From positions 211,080 to 275,079 of the forward strand of contig NW_003130358.1 in assembly GCF_000003605.2 (NCBI RefSeq): DNA of 64,000 nt, in the 5' to 3' direction. Below the pieces are notes generated by a model. The model had not been told where the DNA came from, made no database searches, and saw nothing but the letters and a program-made list of their open reading frames with translations. The stretch is from Saccoglossus kowalevskii. Lineage: Eukaryota > Hemichordata > Enteropneusta > Harrimaniidae. This document shows positions 22,601 to 34,809 of the stretch, one piece after another. Position numbers and translations under genes: made by a program. Positions within the stretch are counted from its first letter, which is position 1, and each line of letters starts with the position of its first letter.

Positions 22601-24534
22601 TCCACAAGGAAGGTTGCAGGAATCTAGATGCCATCATCATGACAACAATTGCAAACCACAAATCCAGAGAATTATATTTTAATATTTATTATTCAACAGT
22701 TCAGTTTGTTAAAATCGTATTAATTGTAATGATAGAATTCTGTCTCATTCATAGCAACATATAAACTTGATATAACAAAGTAAAATGTGGCGAGGATTGA
22801 AGGTGGAATAGTTTTTGAACAGAATTTTGATAATCATTTTCTTGAGATAACAATAAAAATTTACTTATGTATTGCTTTTGTTTTTTTCTCAATTTGTAAA
22901 TTTCAATCATCACAACACTGAAACTGTCAAGACAACTGTCAAGACTACTGTAAAACATGTCTTTTTCGCGAGCATGTCTTTTTAGCGAAAGAACTAATTT
23001 GCTAATTTAAGATGTCGCTAATGAATTCATTATATATTGAAAATGGCGGCCAAACCACGTCTATTTCTCCACACACACACTTTGTAAACAACACAGAAAA
23101 CGTAATAATCTGGAGTGCTTCCATATTACACTTGACAGTTTTTCTTTGTTTTTATGGAAGTGATAACTGTGCATTTGTTTTGGCAGGCAACAGACAAGTT
23201 CAAGTATTGTGAAAACAGGAAATCCATAAAGACAAGAGGGATTCACTAAACCAACATTTCGCCATTATGTCATTTTACCACAATTCGCTAAAATAGTATG
23301 TCGCTTTTTCAACATGTTTTACAGTATTCCCGGGGGCGGAGCTACGTCACAGAACGTTCTACGTTGCTAAGTCGCACACCACTGTACCATGTATTTCTTT
23401 GGAATCTGCTTAAGTTGCTGTTGAACACCGGTCAAAGAGCCGGTGAAAAAAACAGCACAAACTCAACTATGAGACAATCCTGAGCAACCAAATTTATACA
23501 TGTTGCATATATTTAAATATGTTGAGTAGTCATGTTCAGAAGAGTCTCAAAAACTAGACCAAAGTACAATTTTTTGATAGATTTGTGATTGCCAGGTGAT
23601 GCCTAGACGTTTGTGCTCCTGAGAATTACGTAAATTTACGTAAAATCTTACTATCTTCTCTCAGAAATATCAACTGTTGATTGAATAAAGAAGGATGTCA
23701 TATCAAATATTACATTTAATAAATATACAATATCTCTCAGCTCAGTGAGATCAGCGTGATTTACCGTTAATGGAGTTGCATAAGCTCGTCATATCAGTAA
23801 TCACATTGCATGTAGATGAGGTGCCGTATCATCACAGCTTAATATACAGATGTTGATAGGATGCCAAGCTACAGCACTAATGGACATGAGGAAAGTAGAG
23901 TACCGGGTAAAGCAGTATAAATACATCATTACAGAGAATACAGTATTTTTCTCAATCAACGCATTCCCAATCACTGTTCAATGATAAAGTATTCAATAAG
24001 TTTGGTGGACTTCTACTTGAATATGTAGTAGAGCTGCCTGACTTGAATTCTGCAAGTAGGCAATGGTGAGTCAGGTGTCTACAAACTCCATTGTAAAGCT
24101 AGAGTAATAAGCAAGTTTGATCTTGCCTCAGTTGTTGAATATTTCGAATTTTTATCAATAAATTTTGACAATCAATGATCACATTATCAATACAAATATG
24201 TATGTATGTGGGAGTCAGGGTGCAAATACCAGGCTGACTGGGAAAGCGAACATGATAATGGCAACATCAGAGCAATGTCACAACCTCTGCTTCCACTTGG
24301 TTCAAAAGAGTCACTGGTACTGACTGGACAGTACTCAATCTAAGAAGTATCATAAGTTTTTGAGGGTCTTAATAAATTTGAACTGTAATCTAGAAGTCCA
24401 AGTGTTGAGTGTACACTTATTAGCTGTATTAAGTATGAACAAATTTGAAGACTGAATTGATCTAAAATAGAGCATGCATGCTAATTGGTCGACAGCACTC
24501 CAGTCGTACAGTTTCAACTCACTACCCATCATTC
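19689..24534. other. Intergenic region between the convergent sialyltransferase and DMAC2 genes
   Basis: It presumably begins with the sialyltransferase 3' UTR (AATAAA candidates at about 20348 and 20788). No other exon was supported. A 12-base perfect stem with a 4-base loop lies at 21884-21911, and a truncated dispersed repeat at 23325-23515. Short open frames elsewhere have no recognisable domains. Confidence 0.45.
23325..23515 (+). repeat. Truncated copy of a dispersed inverted-repeat element
   Basis: This segment matches the reverse complement of about 39185-39357. It starts at CGGGGGCGGAGCTACGTCAC, shares GTTCTACGTTGCTAAG and CACCACTGTACCA, and runs to CAACCAAATT-ATACATGTT. It covers roughly half of the 39-kb copy, with many substitutions, and is in opposite orientation. 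Confidence 0.7.
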
Positions 24535-27500
24535 TCAGTTCTTTGCATTTTTCTCATCTCTGGAAGTGTTCTGTTTCAAAGAATCCTCAGTCCTTTTTCG
24601 CCAAGACGCAGCTGCATCCATCATATCATGATGCCTTGCCACATGTTGTGAGACAACTTGAAGTTTTAAGTTCGGCAGCACATCTTCCAGCATAACAGAA
24701 ATCAGCTCTGGACTGTCGACTTGTGGTAAATTCTTCATATTGAGTCTTTCTAGTTTCCTGCATTTTAATAACAAATTAAAACACATAAACGATTACAACT
24801 TTGTTTGATCTCCCTTCAAAGTTATTGACATTGACAGATTCCAAAAATACCTACCTAATATTGACAGATTGGTAACGAAATTTATGCTTGTAGCAAGTTA
24901 GAATAACAAAGGTCGGTCACTGTCTGAGATTGGGAGAAAATATGAATTTTAATGTTTTCTGTGAACTCATGGACAACAATGCCATAAATTTTCTGCAAAA
25001 GACCTATGTAAAGGGCAGTGGTTGTTGCGACCAACTGACTGCATGCATGTACTCGATATCGAGTATCATATGTTGTTCATTTCATCAACGTTTGCCTACA
25101 GCCAGTACAACCATCATCCTGCATATATTAATATGCATTTGTATGATGGTCCATACTATTATCGTGCCATATAATTTGTACAGATATCAAAGTATACGCC
25201 AAAACAGCATTTATAACAAAATTGACACTCAAATAGCCTCAATTCATGAATGAATGGATGGATACAAGAAAGATTTAACAATCTGTACATTCACAATATG
25301 GAAAATAACATGTGGTTGTAGCAGACATGATAAAACCAGTATTTACAGTGTACATGCTCCTACCTAGAGAATATTTGTTGAACACCTCTCAATATCCAAA
25401 ATATGTGCATCGACTTGAAGACATTACTGATCTAACATGTGGGAATAAAAGATAAAGACTTACTTCAGAGAATGCAGTGAAGCCAGTCCTCTTTCCGTAA
25501 TCTGTGGACATTCACTTATGTTTAGATGGGTAAGCGAGTCTTTGAAATGATGTAATCGTGCAAGGCAAAAGTCATCTATGTGAGGGCAGCCTTTCAAACT
25601 CAGGTACTTCAAGTGCTTTAAAAGAACTGTGAACAAAAAAAACTGACTGTTTGGTTAACTATAACAACATAGTTTTACATACTTTATGACAATTTCATTA
25701 TTAATGTTGGACACAAATTTCCATGGTAACAGACACTCAGATAATGTCAGTGAATACGTCAAGTACAACTGCCAATGTATATTGAAATGACCACGGTCAT
25801 TGCAGTGTGTTGTGTTCGATGTGGCTCCCATACAACATAAACAATAATACAATACATTCTTTGTTTTCACAAAATTAGAGCACATGTTGCAAGAGGATGA
25901 ACCGATTTAAACATATATAACAAATATTAGTATGTTGCATAGTATAGTATACTATAGCATAAACTTAAGCCATTTAAATAAATGGGAGGGGGAGATTACA
26001 GATATGAAACGACAGTGAAATGTTTAAAGATCGTGAGGTCGAATACGTTTTGTCTGTAATACTCACATAGGTTTTCAAGTCCATCGTAAGTGATACGAGA
26101 CCGCTTGGCATCAATTGAGATAATGTATTCATCTTTGACTGCATCTCGCGGTAGATAATATCGTCCTTTCTTGTTTTTGGCATACCAGTGTCCGTTGGTG
26201 AATTGTACAGCTGAATTCTGGTGGGCCAGTAACCAATGAGCTGCTGCTAGCTCGCTTCCCCAGTACTCCACACGTTTTTCCACAAGGCTTATTTAGTCAC
26301 ATCAAAATACAAAATAGAAAATTAATTTAAAAAATCAGAACATTAAAGTCCACTGCAGACCACCCTTCCTGATACGACTGTCACAATTGTGGAAAAGTCA
26401 AGAATCTGTAGCACCAAGCATGATATAGCACATACATAATCTATTCTTCCTGTTTTGATTGGTATATGTACAGTCACAAGGCAATGCGACAAGCAGTACA
26501 GAGCACCCAAAGCAAAAGTGATGCAATAAAACCAAATCTACAGAATCTATGACATGACAAAAAAAAATTAAATTAGTCATGTCACATACCAGAATCTGAC
26601 CCCCAGTGGATTTAGGGTTTGACCCGGAATAAAATAGTACATTAGCGAATTGTGTTTCAAACGTTGGCTAAGGTCATTGAGAATGCTCAAAAAAAAACCC
26701 AAGACCTTAACCGTTGGCAATTTTTTTTAGAGCATGTTGAAGATTTTTTGTTTTTTAGCACTGATTTTACCAACCGCAGATATCCAACCATGCAATAACC
26801 TCTAATTACCATTGAAATGTATTACTGTATAGCAACAATATTTTAAAAACAATGAATGAAATATAAATCTGCATCTGTAACAGATCACTGCAACATGCAT
26901 GACGTCATATACATGATGACGTCATTTCTGACGTCAGAAGTTCGTCGACCTTGTGAAGCCAACGTCATTTGAAAGCTAGTAGTCCAGTTAATCTAATTTG
27001 ATTTTTAGGTCAACTCGGACAAAATTGCAGATTTAGCAACAATGGACACTATAAACAACATATCAAAAGTCTACCAAAATCGGACAAAGGGAAAGTTAAT
27101 TTTTTCAGGTATTGATATTGCCCATATAATGGAAATATTAAGCCATTTTATTGAGGCAGTAATATGTCCACATATTTATCACACTTATCACACATCATAT
27201 TTAGTCAGCTAAACATTTTTTTTGAGCATGGTGAAGCAAATAGTGCCCTCTATATGCATATACAGCGCCACCAAGTGGTGATATTTTCAGAAATACACTG
27301 GTATTAGTCTTGTTTCATTGGCATTTTATCAGTATGAATTTTACACAATATAGAAAACTCTGCGATTATTGTTCATATATCATTTTCATTATTGAAAAAC
27401 AAAATTTCAAGAATATTTGGGACATATTTAGATCCATAATTCGGCAAATCAACATGATCAGACTTGTGTTTTGTCATACCTTCATTCTGTTTGGGATTGG

Positions 27501-30500
27501 TATGAAAATAAGTTGGTTGGCCAATCATCAAATCAAGACAGTATAATTCTAAGTTTATAATATTATAGTTGATCATTATCATCCAGATCCAGATTGGGTG
27601 ACTTTCGATAGCTTACACCTGTACATTCATCACACATGGGGGAGCATTCTAGTCCATGTTTTCTACATGTGCAACGTGTCGTTCGACAGTGCTTTACATT
27701 TACATCTGATAACTTTTAGTAATTTGTCAGGTGCAGGAGGCTTATCAGTTTGGATAGCAAGCAATTCCAGCCCCATTCTTCTGGAGTTTGCTCTTTCTAC
27801 ATCGGAACCTGGTGGTATACCCGTTGACTATGGTTACCTACAGCTTCAGATGTTGGTGGAATATTCTCAGGCCCTACACATGTAACGCTTGTAGCAACTT
27901 TCTGAAAGAATTTTCCCATTCTGAGTGAATCCAATGTTTCATCGGACTTGCCACCATATAAAGGAATCAAAGCTTTTCTCCTGACTCCACAATGTCGTCA
28001 TTTGAAGCATCATCTTGGTCAAACACTGAAGCATGACATTGAATCTGCTTTTTGGTTAGGAATTTTTTCAAGGACAGACCCTTTCAGAAGCCATATATCC
28101 TGGATGTGGTGTCACAGCCTAAGACAGCATGTATAAATAATAGGTTTTTGCAAACAAGTGGTCCTAGTTTGTCTTTGGTATGTTTTATGTCCCACACTTT
28201 GACTTCGTTTTTTTGTATTTTTTGTATTTTGCCGTGCCGGGTTTTAAATACAGTTCTGTAGATCAACAACACTAACAAGTCTGTGTCCTCACCCACAACT
28301 ACCGCTGGTGCATTGACAGAAGAGTCTACAGCTGTCATCGCTTTAAGGATATCTGCATCTTCTTCAGCATTTCGAACCTTGATTCCCTTCACTTCCAGTA
28401 CAGTTCCCAGGATATTAATGAACCGCTGCTTATTTGCTGCATTTGCAAGGTACTGTTGTTTCTTCATTATTCATAACCACGCAGAGTCAAAGTTAACACT
28501 AGTAGACATTTTCCCTATTGAACGCCTAAGATGAGTTGTGTCTTTTGTTGATGGTCTATCTGGATAGCTATCAAAAACAACTGCAGATGCCCTTATATGT
28601 TAGTCTTCTTAGCCATGGAATTCTCTGTAAAAGTGAACCTCCATCAATAACATACTTAACTCAATGGACATGTCACTAGTAATGGGACCAACACATTTCC
28701 AGACTGCTTTGGCTAAAGCTGGCTTGTTTGCTTCATGCATCAGTCCATCAGACGCAAACCATATGTTTTGACACTCCTTATCAACACTTGTTCAATTGCA
28801 AGATCAGTCAATATACCTGCCCAGTACCTGTCTGTCCGCCTAACCACATGGTATTCATTCAGGAATGATCGAAATACATCAGCATTAGTTTCTGGTAGTT
28901 TTGACATAATCTGAAGATATGTGTACACTGACTTTGCATAAAGATTATAGCCAGATGCAGCAAAGTATGGAAGCATGCCTGAAAAAGCTTTTAGATGAAG
29001 AGACCAGTTACCAGTTCTTTCAGCTTTAATGAACTGCAGGGTATTTCAATCATCTCTATGTACTGTAACCATAACTTGGATGTTCTAAGGGACAACGTCA
29101 AAAGATCGATGTCAGATAAAAAACTTAATTCTTTTACTCCCCCCCCGCCCCCCCCCCACTGAAACTTAATTGATAAATATTGATCATGGCGTCAGACTAC
29201 ATTCACCATTAAATACAAATTGATAATCGGACAGCAGTATGGCATAGCAGTTGGTTGTAATAATGAAGTGGAATATACCATGCGCAAACTACTTTTCTGG
29301 GTTCTGCGCATGCTCTAGGTCCATGCCCTGAAATTTACCTCATTTGACGCACATATTTACACTCGGACCAAATCATTTTCTCGTCTTGGATGTGTTTTTT
29401 TTCATTTTGTTATTTTTTTCTATGATTAGATAGAAAAAAACGAACTACAAATACTCCAAGGTTTTTTTGACTTCATTAAAAAATAAAATCGTTTTTGTAG
29501 GATGGAAACTTTTTGAGGTAAAAACCCCCCACCCCCAAACTAAAGCAATTAAGTTTTTTTATCCGACATCGATCTTTTGACGTCGTCCCTAAGGGAAGCG
29601 AGTGTTTCCTTGAATTGGTTGATTTTTTCCTGTATTTGAGTCGGTAGTTTCTCCGTCTCGTGTGCAAGCAGCCTCTCTAGGATGGTCCCTGTTTCTTTCA
29701 ACTCATTTGTTGTATCTTCTGTTTGTGACTGATTTGCATTACTGGAATCGCCATGTTCGGGTATATCTGTTAATTCACTAGCACTGGTACCTATTTGGTA
29801 ATGGAAGGTCATTCATCATTGACAAAAGCAATGCATATAATGCTGCTTCCACTAGAATGTGACCCCTAATAGCCCTGGAAATAGCCTGGCACTCAACATA
29901 TGTCCAACAGCATTCTCGACATAAATTGTCTCTAATAGTTCAGATCCACTCGTCAAATGTCCAATGCAAAACTCATTTGCACATGCAGACCACCCAGTCT
30001 GAGAACAATATTCCTCACACTGTTACTTGTGGACTCATTCTGTTGGATTTCCAGTGATTTCCACCACAAAGGCTGGTCGAAGGTGAGCACTGATGTTACA
30101 TCATACTTCTTGGCTTGTTCACTGATGAAGCACATAGTTGAGAAGATACATGATTCATCAGATGATTTCATATCGATTGGCATGAACATTATAGATGAGA
30201 CCCCAGGATGAGGATCTTGATGTACTATTTGCATAAAACCGTTCCAAGATGGTCTAGATGGATGTAACAACCAAGAGATTTTCCACAGAAGATCCACATT
30301 CAATGTATCATCACCTGCTATCAAACTGGGTATCTGGGCATACTTTAATACATATCGTGGATGGAAGGTACTCAATGGCTTTCTTGGTGGATTGCATTTC
30401 TTCAGTGTTTGGGTATAAATGACTAGTTGTGCTGGACGATTTTATATCATTTTTAATAAAATGTGCAGCCGTTTTAATGAGCCGATTTTTGTTTTGGATT

Positions 30501-33266
30501 CAGGGTCTTCATTCTTTGGATGATAGTGGAAATCATGTAAAATTGCTGATGCTGAGAAGTCTGGCTTGTACCTGTTGCACCCACTCATCTTCGTGGATCT
30601 TGAGTTTTTGTCTACATTTTTCCAAAATCTTGTCCTTGGTGTAGAGAAATGTTGTGTTAAATACTCTATCTGGGTGTTTTGTATCCACTGTTGCTTCCAA
30701 GCCACAGTATAAACAGTTGTGTTTTTAATTAAAGCCGCACAAAAGCCTTCAAATCTTGGTAAAAGTTGTCAGTGTTTGCATTCAGAAATTCTGAAAGTGT
30801 TTCAAGCAAAACAATTGCGACATAATCTTTTGCTACTTAAGGTTCATTAAAAGTTCAAACAATGCTTAGTTTCCTAGATGCTGGTGCTTAGAAATAAAGG
30901 AAAGATATTTTGTTATATCAATAGGTATCTGGTAAAACAAAAGATTGGTTGACTACTTAACAGGATTAAAATAATTGTAAAAAAAATGCTGACATCAGCA
31001 AATTTCTGTTCTATAACTGGCGGATAGTTTGTCTAAATAAAAAGTGTATAGAAAACACTAGCAATATCTATATGAAATAATGTGTAGTCTGTAAGTAATA
31101 TTAATTACAAAATATAAAAGTAAGAAAAATCTACTTACTTCTACCCATGTAAAAAAAATTGCCTATGTTATCAGTTCTTGGGGTTTTTTTTGGTAAATCT
31201 ACAAAAAATCTACTTACTTCTACCCATGTAAAAAAAATTGCCTATGTTATCAGTTCTTGGGTTTTTTTTTTGGTAAATCTACAAAAAATTCCCTATCTTT
31301 TGATATCAAACTTGTTAATGTACTATTTACTCCCCGGTTCGGCCTATTTCAGGGCTATATCCACTGGACTAAAGGCACAACAGTCATATCATGCTGTAGA
31401 GATTGGTCTTTAAAGAACAAATAACAGAAAACAATAATACTCACACATTTTTTCTTCTAAGATTAAACGTGGTCCAATTTAGCCACTGTTCTGTCCAGTA
31501 GTTGATAACAGACATTGATCGTTGCGGAACATTCTTAGTAATTCTTTTACAACCAGAGCAGCATTCTAATAGTCTCAATGAAGACCCCCTAACCTGCAGT
31601 GAATTAATTACAAAACACCCCAATAATAATCCACATCATTTAAGATTTCTCTAGTTCCCATATTTTAATTTATTTCCAGTTAAGAATTGTAAAAAGGCAT
31701 CTCTAGTAAATCTTACCGCTTACCACATCTAACGTTGATGATCAACAGATAGCTTTGGTTTTACTTTTCTCATATTTTTTTTATTACATTTTGGCACTGA
31801 GAAGTATGTAAATGAAGCCTTGACAAGGCCGACATGGGTCTCACAGGTAGCCCTTGGAGGTAGAGGCAGCATACAGCATCACAGGGATCAGTGCAGATTG
31901 TAAACGTTGTTGCTTCTAAACAATCTGGCGAAATGATGGCATTTATTGTTGGAGAACACACCGAGTTTATAACACTATTGGATTTACCATTTTAATAATG
32001 CAACCTAAACATACTAACAGTTTTGTAGATTTTATAAGCCTCAGCCCTTTGCACTAGGGCTGGTTTCCCAAAGACTGCTCGATATTTCATAAAATATCTC
32101 AAACTAAAAGCCAGGCTGTATGACTTAAGTATTTGATATGATAAGCTACAAATAATTTGATATTAATTTCCACACAAATACTATAAGGGGCTCGATCCCC
32201 ATTTGAAAACTGATTTTGTGGAAAAAGTTGATGAAGAAAGAAAATCGCAGATGACTGAATAATGAATGTAAATACAAAATTAATGTCAGTGAATAGTCAG
32301 CATTTGAGAAAAAAAAAGGAAATCATGTTCCTACATGTACATCACATCACATTATGTAACAAGTGTGACTCTAATGATGTGGGTGATGAAAAACACTACT
32401 TTTTTCATTGTGATAGTTTTTCAGAACACAGGAAAAAATTTCTCTACGCACTGTTCAAATACTCATCTGATTATCAAACCTTACCAAATGGAGAATTGTT
32501 TATTAACGTTTTCTCTAGTGTAGACAAATATGTTTGTAGTATTTTAGCTAATTTTGTTTTTCAGATTTTAAAATTATTTTAGATTAGTTGTGTTACCGGT
32601 ACTTTATGTTTCTTATATTGGACTTTACTCAAGCATTGTTTTTGTGTACGTTCCAAATAAAATATAATATCCTATCAAATCCTATGCTATAAGTTTTATT
32701 TTGGAAAGACTTTCCTATTTACCCGCACTCTAATCGGAATTCTATCCCAACCCCTACCCTCTATTGCCCCTCAAATTAATTGTATATGCCCCTCTTGAGA
32801 ACACACATAGTTATCTAAGGATGCACATACAACTGATATGGAGGGCTGGGGGGGGTAAGGGAGGTACATTGGAAAGTCTTTCCTTTATATTTATATCCCA
32901 CGACTTGTACCATTTTAAAGCCTGATTTCTACATAACTAAATATAGGAGAATTGTCAAAAATAAAGAGCAAGCACTGTACTAATGCATATTAATCGAAAG
33001 AATGTCTCACGATTTAGAGATTTCCATACCGACACGATCTCTCGATGTCTAAAGTTTACCTGTGGACTGAATACCCTGGCTGAACACGCCATAAATATAC
33101 GTAATAATACAAGTAAAGCAAAGACGACTGTGGGTACGGACCACTGTGACATGAGTGATTACGTTTAACAAATGGGACGTACAAACTATTTATTTCGTAA
33201 AATCCATTTAAGAATTCATGTAAAATACGAAGTTATACTCACCGCAACTCTCATGGAAGCTGCCAT
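24535..33266 (-). CDS. DMAC2: DMAC2 (distal membrane-arm assembly component 2 / ATP5SL), five exons
   Basis: A leucine-rich-repeat mitochondrial protein required in vertebrates for assembly of the distal membrane arm of complex I. Exons on the minus strand: 33266-33243, 31593-31445, 26287-26067, 25626-25464, 24757-24535. All junctions are GT-AG with matching phase (0, 2, 1, 2), giving 259 residues; human DMAC2 has 257. The start MAASMRVAVRGSSLRLL is a basic, Ser/Leu-rich matrix-targeting type, with AAAATGG context. Family landmarks: AVQFTNGHWYAKNKKGRY, ITYDGLENL, then the LRR stretch LKYLSLKGCPHIDDFCLARL, LTHLNISECPQITERGLASL and LERLNMKNLPQVDSPELI ending in VLPNLKLQVV. This matches DMAC2 rather than its paralogue DMAC2L (ATP5S). 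A lysine-rich C-terminal tail follows. Intron 1 holds a LINE fragment and intron 2 a 4.7-kb mobile element. Exon 1 codes for only 8 residues, so it is the least certain part. Confidence 0.88.
26899..26937. promoter_or_regulatory. Cluster of CRE/ATF-type palindromes in the element tail (copy B)
   Basis: Three TGACGTCA palindromes lie in about 40 bases, at the position matching the cluster at 1600-1641 in copy A. Conservation in both copies suggests the cluster belonged to the active element. Confidence 0.4.
27590..30705 (-). pseudogene. Broken coding region of the element: uncharacterised multi-copy protein with nuclease-like and CXC motifs
   Basis: Remnants in order on the minus strand: about 30705-30442; 30375-29953 with PSWNGFMQ, FDQPLWWKSLEIQ and LRLGGLHVQMSF; 29900-29600 continuing in shifted frames (GHLTSGSELLETIY, AVGHML); 28976-28740 with MLPYFAASGYNLYAKS and HVVRRTDRYWAG; 28467-28084 with VVGEDTDLLVLLIY and FIHAVLGCDTTSRIYGF; then the CXC domain near 27790-27600. 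This order is shared by a widespread family of uncharacterised proteins in invertebrate genomes. The acidic E-D-T-D and G-C-D-T-T-S motifs resemble the metal-binding Asp residues of PIN/FEN1-like nucleases, but that is inference. Frameshifts, a 2-base deletion in the CXC domain and a MITE insertion make it non-functional. Confidence 0.65.
29089..29589. mobile_element. PIF/Harbinger-like MITE nested in copy B
   Basis: 501 bases with long inverted ends. The left begins GGGACAACGTCAAAAGATCG and the right ends CGATCTTTTGACGTCGTCCC, with arms of about 42 bases. It is flanked by TAA at 29086-29088 and 29590-29592. A three-base T-A-A duplication and GGG ends fit PIF/Harbinger. It interrupts the coding remnant of the host element between ...FKETLASL and the segment leading to MLPYFAASGYN, so it arrived after that element. 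Confidence 0.82.
31127..31283. repeat. 79-bp tandem duplication near the 5' end of copy B
   Basis: Two nearly identical copies start with CTACTTACTTCTACCC at 31131 and 31210. They differ mainly in homopolymer length. The duplication lies just inside the right terminal inverted repeat and 160 bases from DMAC2 exon 2. Confidence 0.88.
32262..32690 (+). mobile_element. Non-LTR retrotransposon 3' end, in DMAC2 intron 1
   Basis: About 80 codons ending at 32582 contain CNKCDSNDVGDEKHYFFHC, the terminal zinc-knuckle pattern (C-x2-C-x7-D-E-x-H-x4-C) seen in the other LINE copies here, then a hydrophobic C-terminus and stop. The 3' tail has AATAAA near 32657. It is 5'-truncated and antisense to DMAC2. 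Confidence 0.6.
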
Positions 33267-33899
33267 TTTGTTTCTCGGGTCAAAGAGCGTGACAGGTCAT
33301 TCTTCTAACCACAAGCCTTTGCGACACACCAAACTTTTTAGTACTTTTTAAAAAGTTGTGACAAAATTCACAATGTTGTATCATTGAACTTTGTTGTCTA
33401 AAGTAATATATACGCACAAAACTGAAAAGAGAGAAGAATAAAACTCAACAATCAAAGAACACAGATGCATGGACCAAACATCTCAGATGGCATAAGCAAG
33501 AAGACACCAGAGACAATTTCTTTCCCAGTTAAGTTTTGCATTTTGTGTTCTATCTTTTTATAGTATAATTTCCATTGCACAAAAAAGCAGCAAATACTGT
33601 TACTGGAGCACAGAATTGGCATAAATTTTTTCCCCGGCCATTCACGCAATTTGCAAATCAAGACTTTTACCGCATCCATAGTTGTTGACAGCCGATGGAT
33701 GATGATGGGTGTATTGTGACGTATTTTGACTCCAGGATTCTGACCTTGCATTCTTGCCACATTTACTACCCTTTCATACCCGTTCAATTTCCTTTCATTA
33801 TTTCATCCAGATTCCATTATATTTTATATTTAAAACCAACCTTCATTTCACAGTCACTCTAGTTTTCACTTTTCTAAAATTATCTTACTGATCAAAAGA
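33267..33899. other. Upstream flank of DMAC2, no gene supported
   Basis: This should hold the DMAC2 promoter and 5' UTR (minus strand). No TATA box was seen. An open frame of 111 codons at 33787-33452 (-) has no family I recognise. Confidence 0.4.
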
Positions 33900-34350
33900 C
33901 TTTTCACTCCCATCATGATAATTGAGGATGAGCAGCATTTTGTAATGAAATGTCCAGCTTACAGTCACCATAGGGACAAATTATTCCTGACTGCACAAAA
34001 TAAAGTTCCAAATTTTGATAAAGAAAATAGTCAGAATAAATTCATTTTGATTATGGGAAACCATACTCTAGCACCAGCCTTAGCAGTCTTCCTAAAAAAA
34101 ATAGCTATGGAACAAAACAGCAACAACTATCAGTGTATTAGGCTACATTTTGTATTCATTCTATATTCTGTATTCACCATTGGCTGCAAATTGTCTTTAT
34201 TGTTTTTGATTTGTTTTATTTTTTTAGAAAAGTTTTTATTTTCTGTTTTCTTTTTTAGATTGTAGTTTGTTTTAATTTCTTTCTGTAAGACCCTTTTTAT
34301 CCTTTCCTAAGGATTTTATGCGTCTAATAAAAAAATAAATAAATAAATAT
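33900..34350 (+). mobile_element. Non-LTR retrotransposon 3' end (family L-a, copy 1)
   Basis: Coding remnant with EDEQHFVMKCPAYSHHRDKL and HTLAPALAVFL, a 3' tail with the small hairpin TTTCCTAAGGATTTTATGCG, and a terminal (AAAT)n tract at about 34330-34347. It is nearly identical to the minus-strand copy at 38118-38765, so both are recent. It is truncated at the 5' side within the Cys-knuckle region. Confidence 0.8.
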
Positions 34351-34767
34351 CTACAAATAACCTCGCTCTCAGGAACTGAGGAATAAGTTCATCATAACAC
34401 AACACTGATTTCCATAGTATAGTTCAGTATAGAGGTATAGTTAACTTACATGCCAGATAACAAACTGTCAACTATCTTAAAATATGAATAAATATATATG
34501 AATTTTGAAAAATTAATAAGGAGGTGATACCTAATATTTATTTAATATCGAAACAATGGGTGCGTTCTGTAAACTAACTATGGTTAACTGTAACTAGCAA
34601 CTAAAGATAATTAACAGTAACTATTAACTAATATAAGTGTGGCGTGATCTCAAAATACTTCCGCATATATTTGGTCTTCAGAAATAAATGGACGGCGTTT
34701 TCTTCACTCTCTATGACTTTCTCATAACCGACGATGGGGGCGTAAACAACAGAAAATGTTCGGTAAA

Positions 34768-34809
34768 CCTCAGACTAGTAATACTAGTACTAGTATTACT
34801 AGTCTGAGG
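34768..34809. repeat. Perfect 42-bp palindrome
   Basis: The left half CCTCAGACTAGTAATACTAG plus one T is the exact reverse complement of the right half, with no spacer. The element contains three ACTAGT hexamers and is bracketed by direct repeats of GTAAAC. It could extrude as a cruciform or be a fold-back footprint. Confidence 0.95.

Larger units (their letters stand above)
26603..31367 (-). mobile_element. TIR element carrying a CXC-domain protein, copy B (near full length)
   Basis: It lies in intron 2 of DMAC2. Imperfect terminal inverted repeats: left 26603-26645 begins CCAGTGGATTTAG and ends AATAGTACATTAG. Right 31313-31367, read on the minus strand, begins CCAGTGGATATAG and ends AATAGTACATTAA. 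No clear target duplication was found, so the outer limits are approximate. Inside, on the minus strand, are a 79-bp tandem duplication near the 5' end, a degraded coding region (about 30705 to 27590), then a 1-kb non-coding tail that matches copy A at 1-1902. A TAA-flanked MITE (29089-29589) is nested in it. The TIRs suggest a cut-and-paste type element, but no known transposase was recognised. Confidence 0.7.

Noticed and set aside
33061-33128. Exon-like segment on the minus strand with CCCACAG before and GTAAAC after, between DMAC2 exons 1 and 2
   Set aside because: Including it breaks the frame into exon 2 unless a second, weaker acceptor is used. Joining exon 1 directly to exon 2 is in phase and gives a better targeting peptide.
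33452-33787. Minus-strand open frame of 111 codons just upstream of DMAC2
   Set aside because: Same strand as DMAC2 but no recognisable motif and no splice connection to exon 1; it could be a transposon remnant but cannot be supported.
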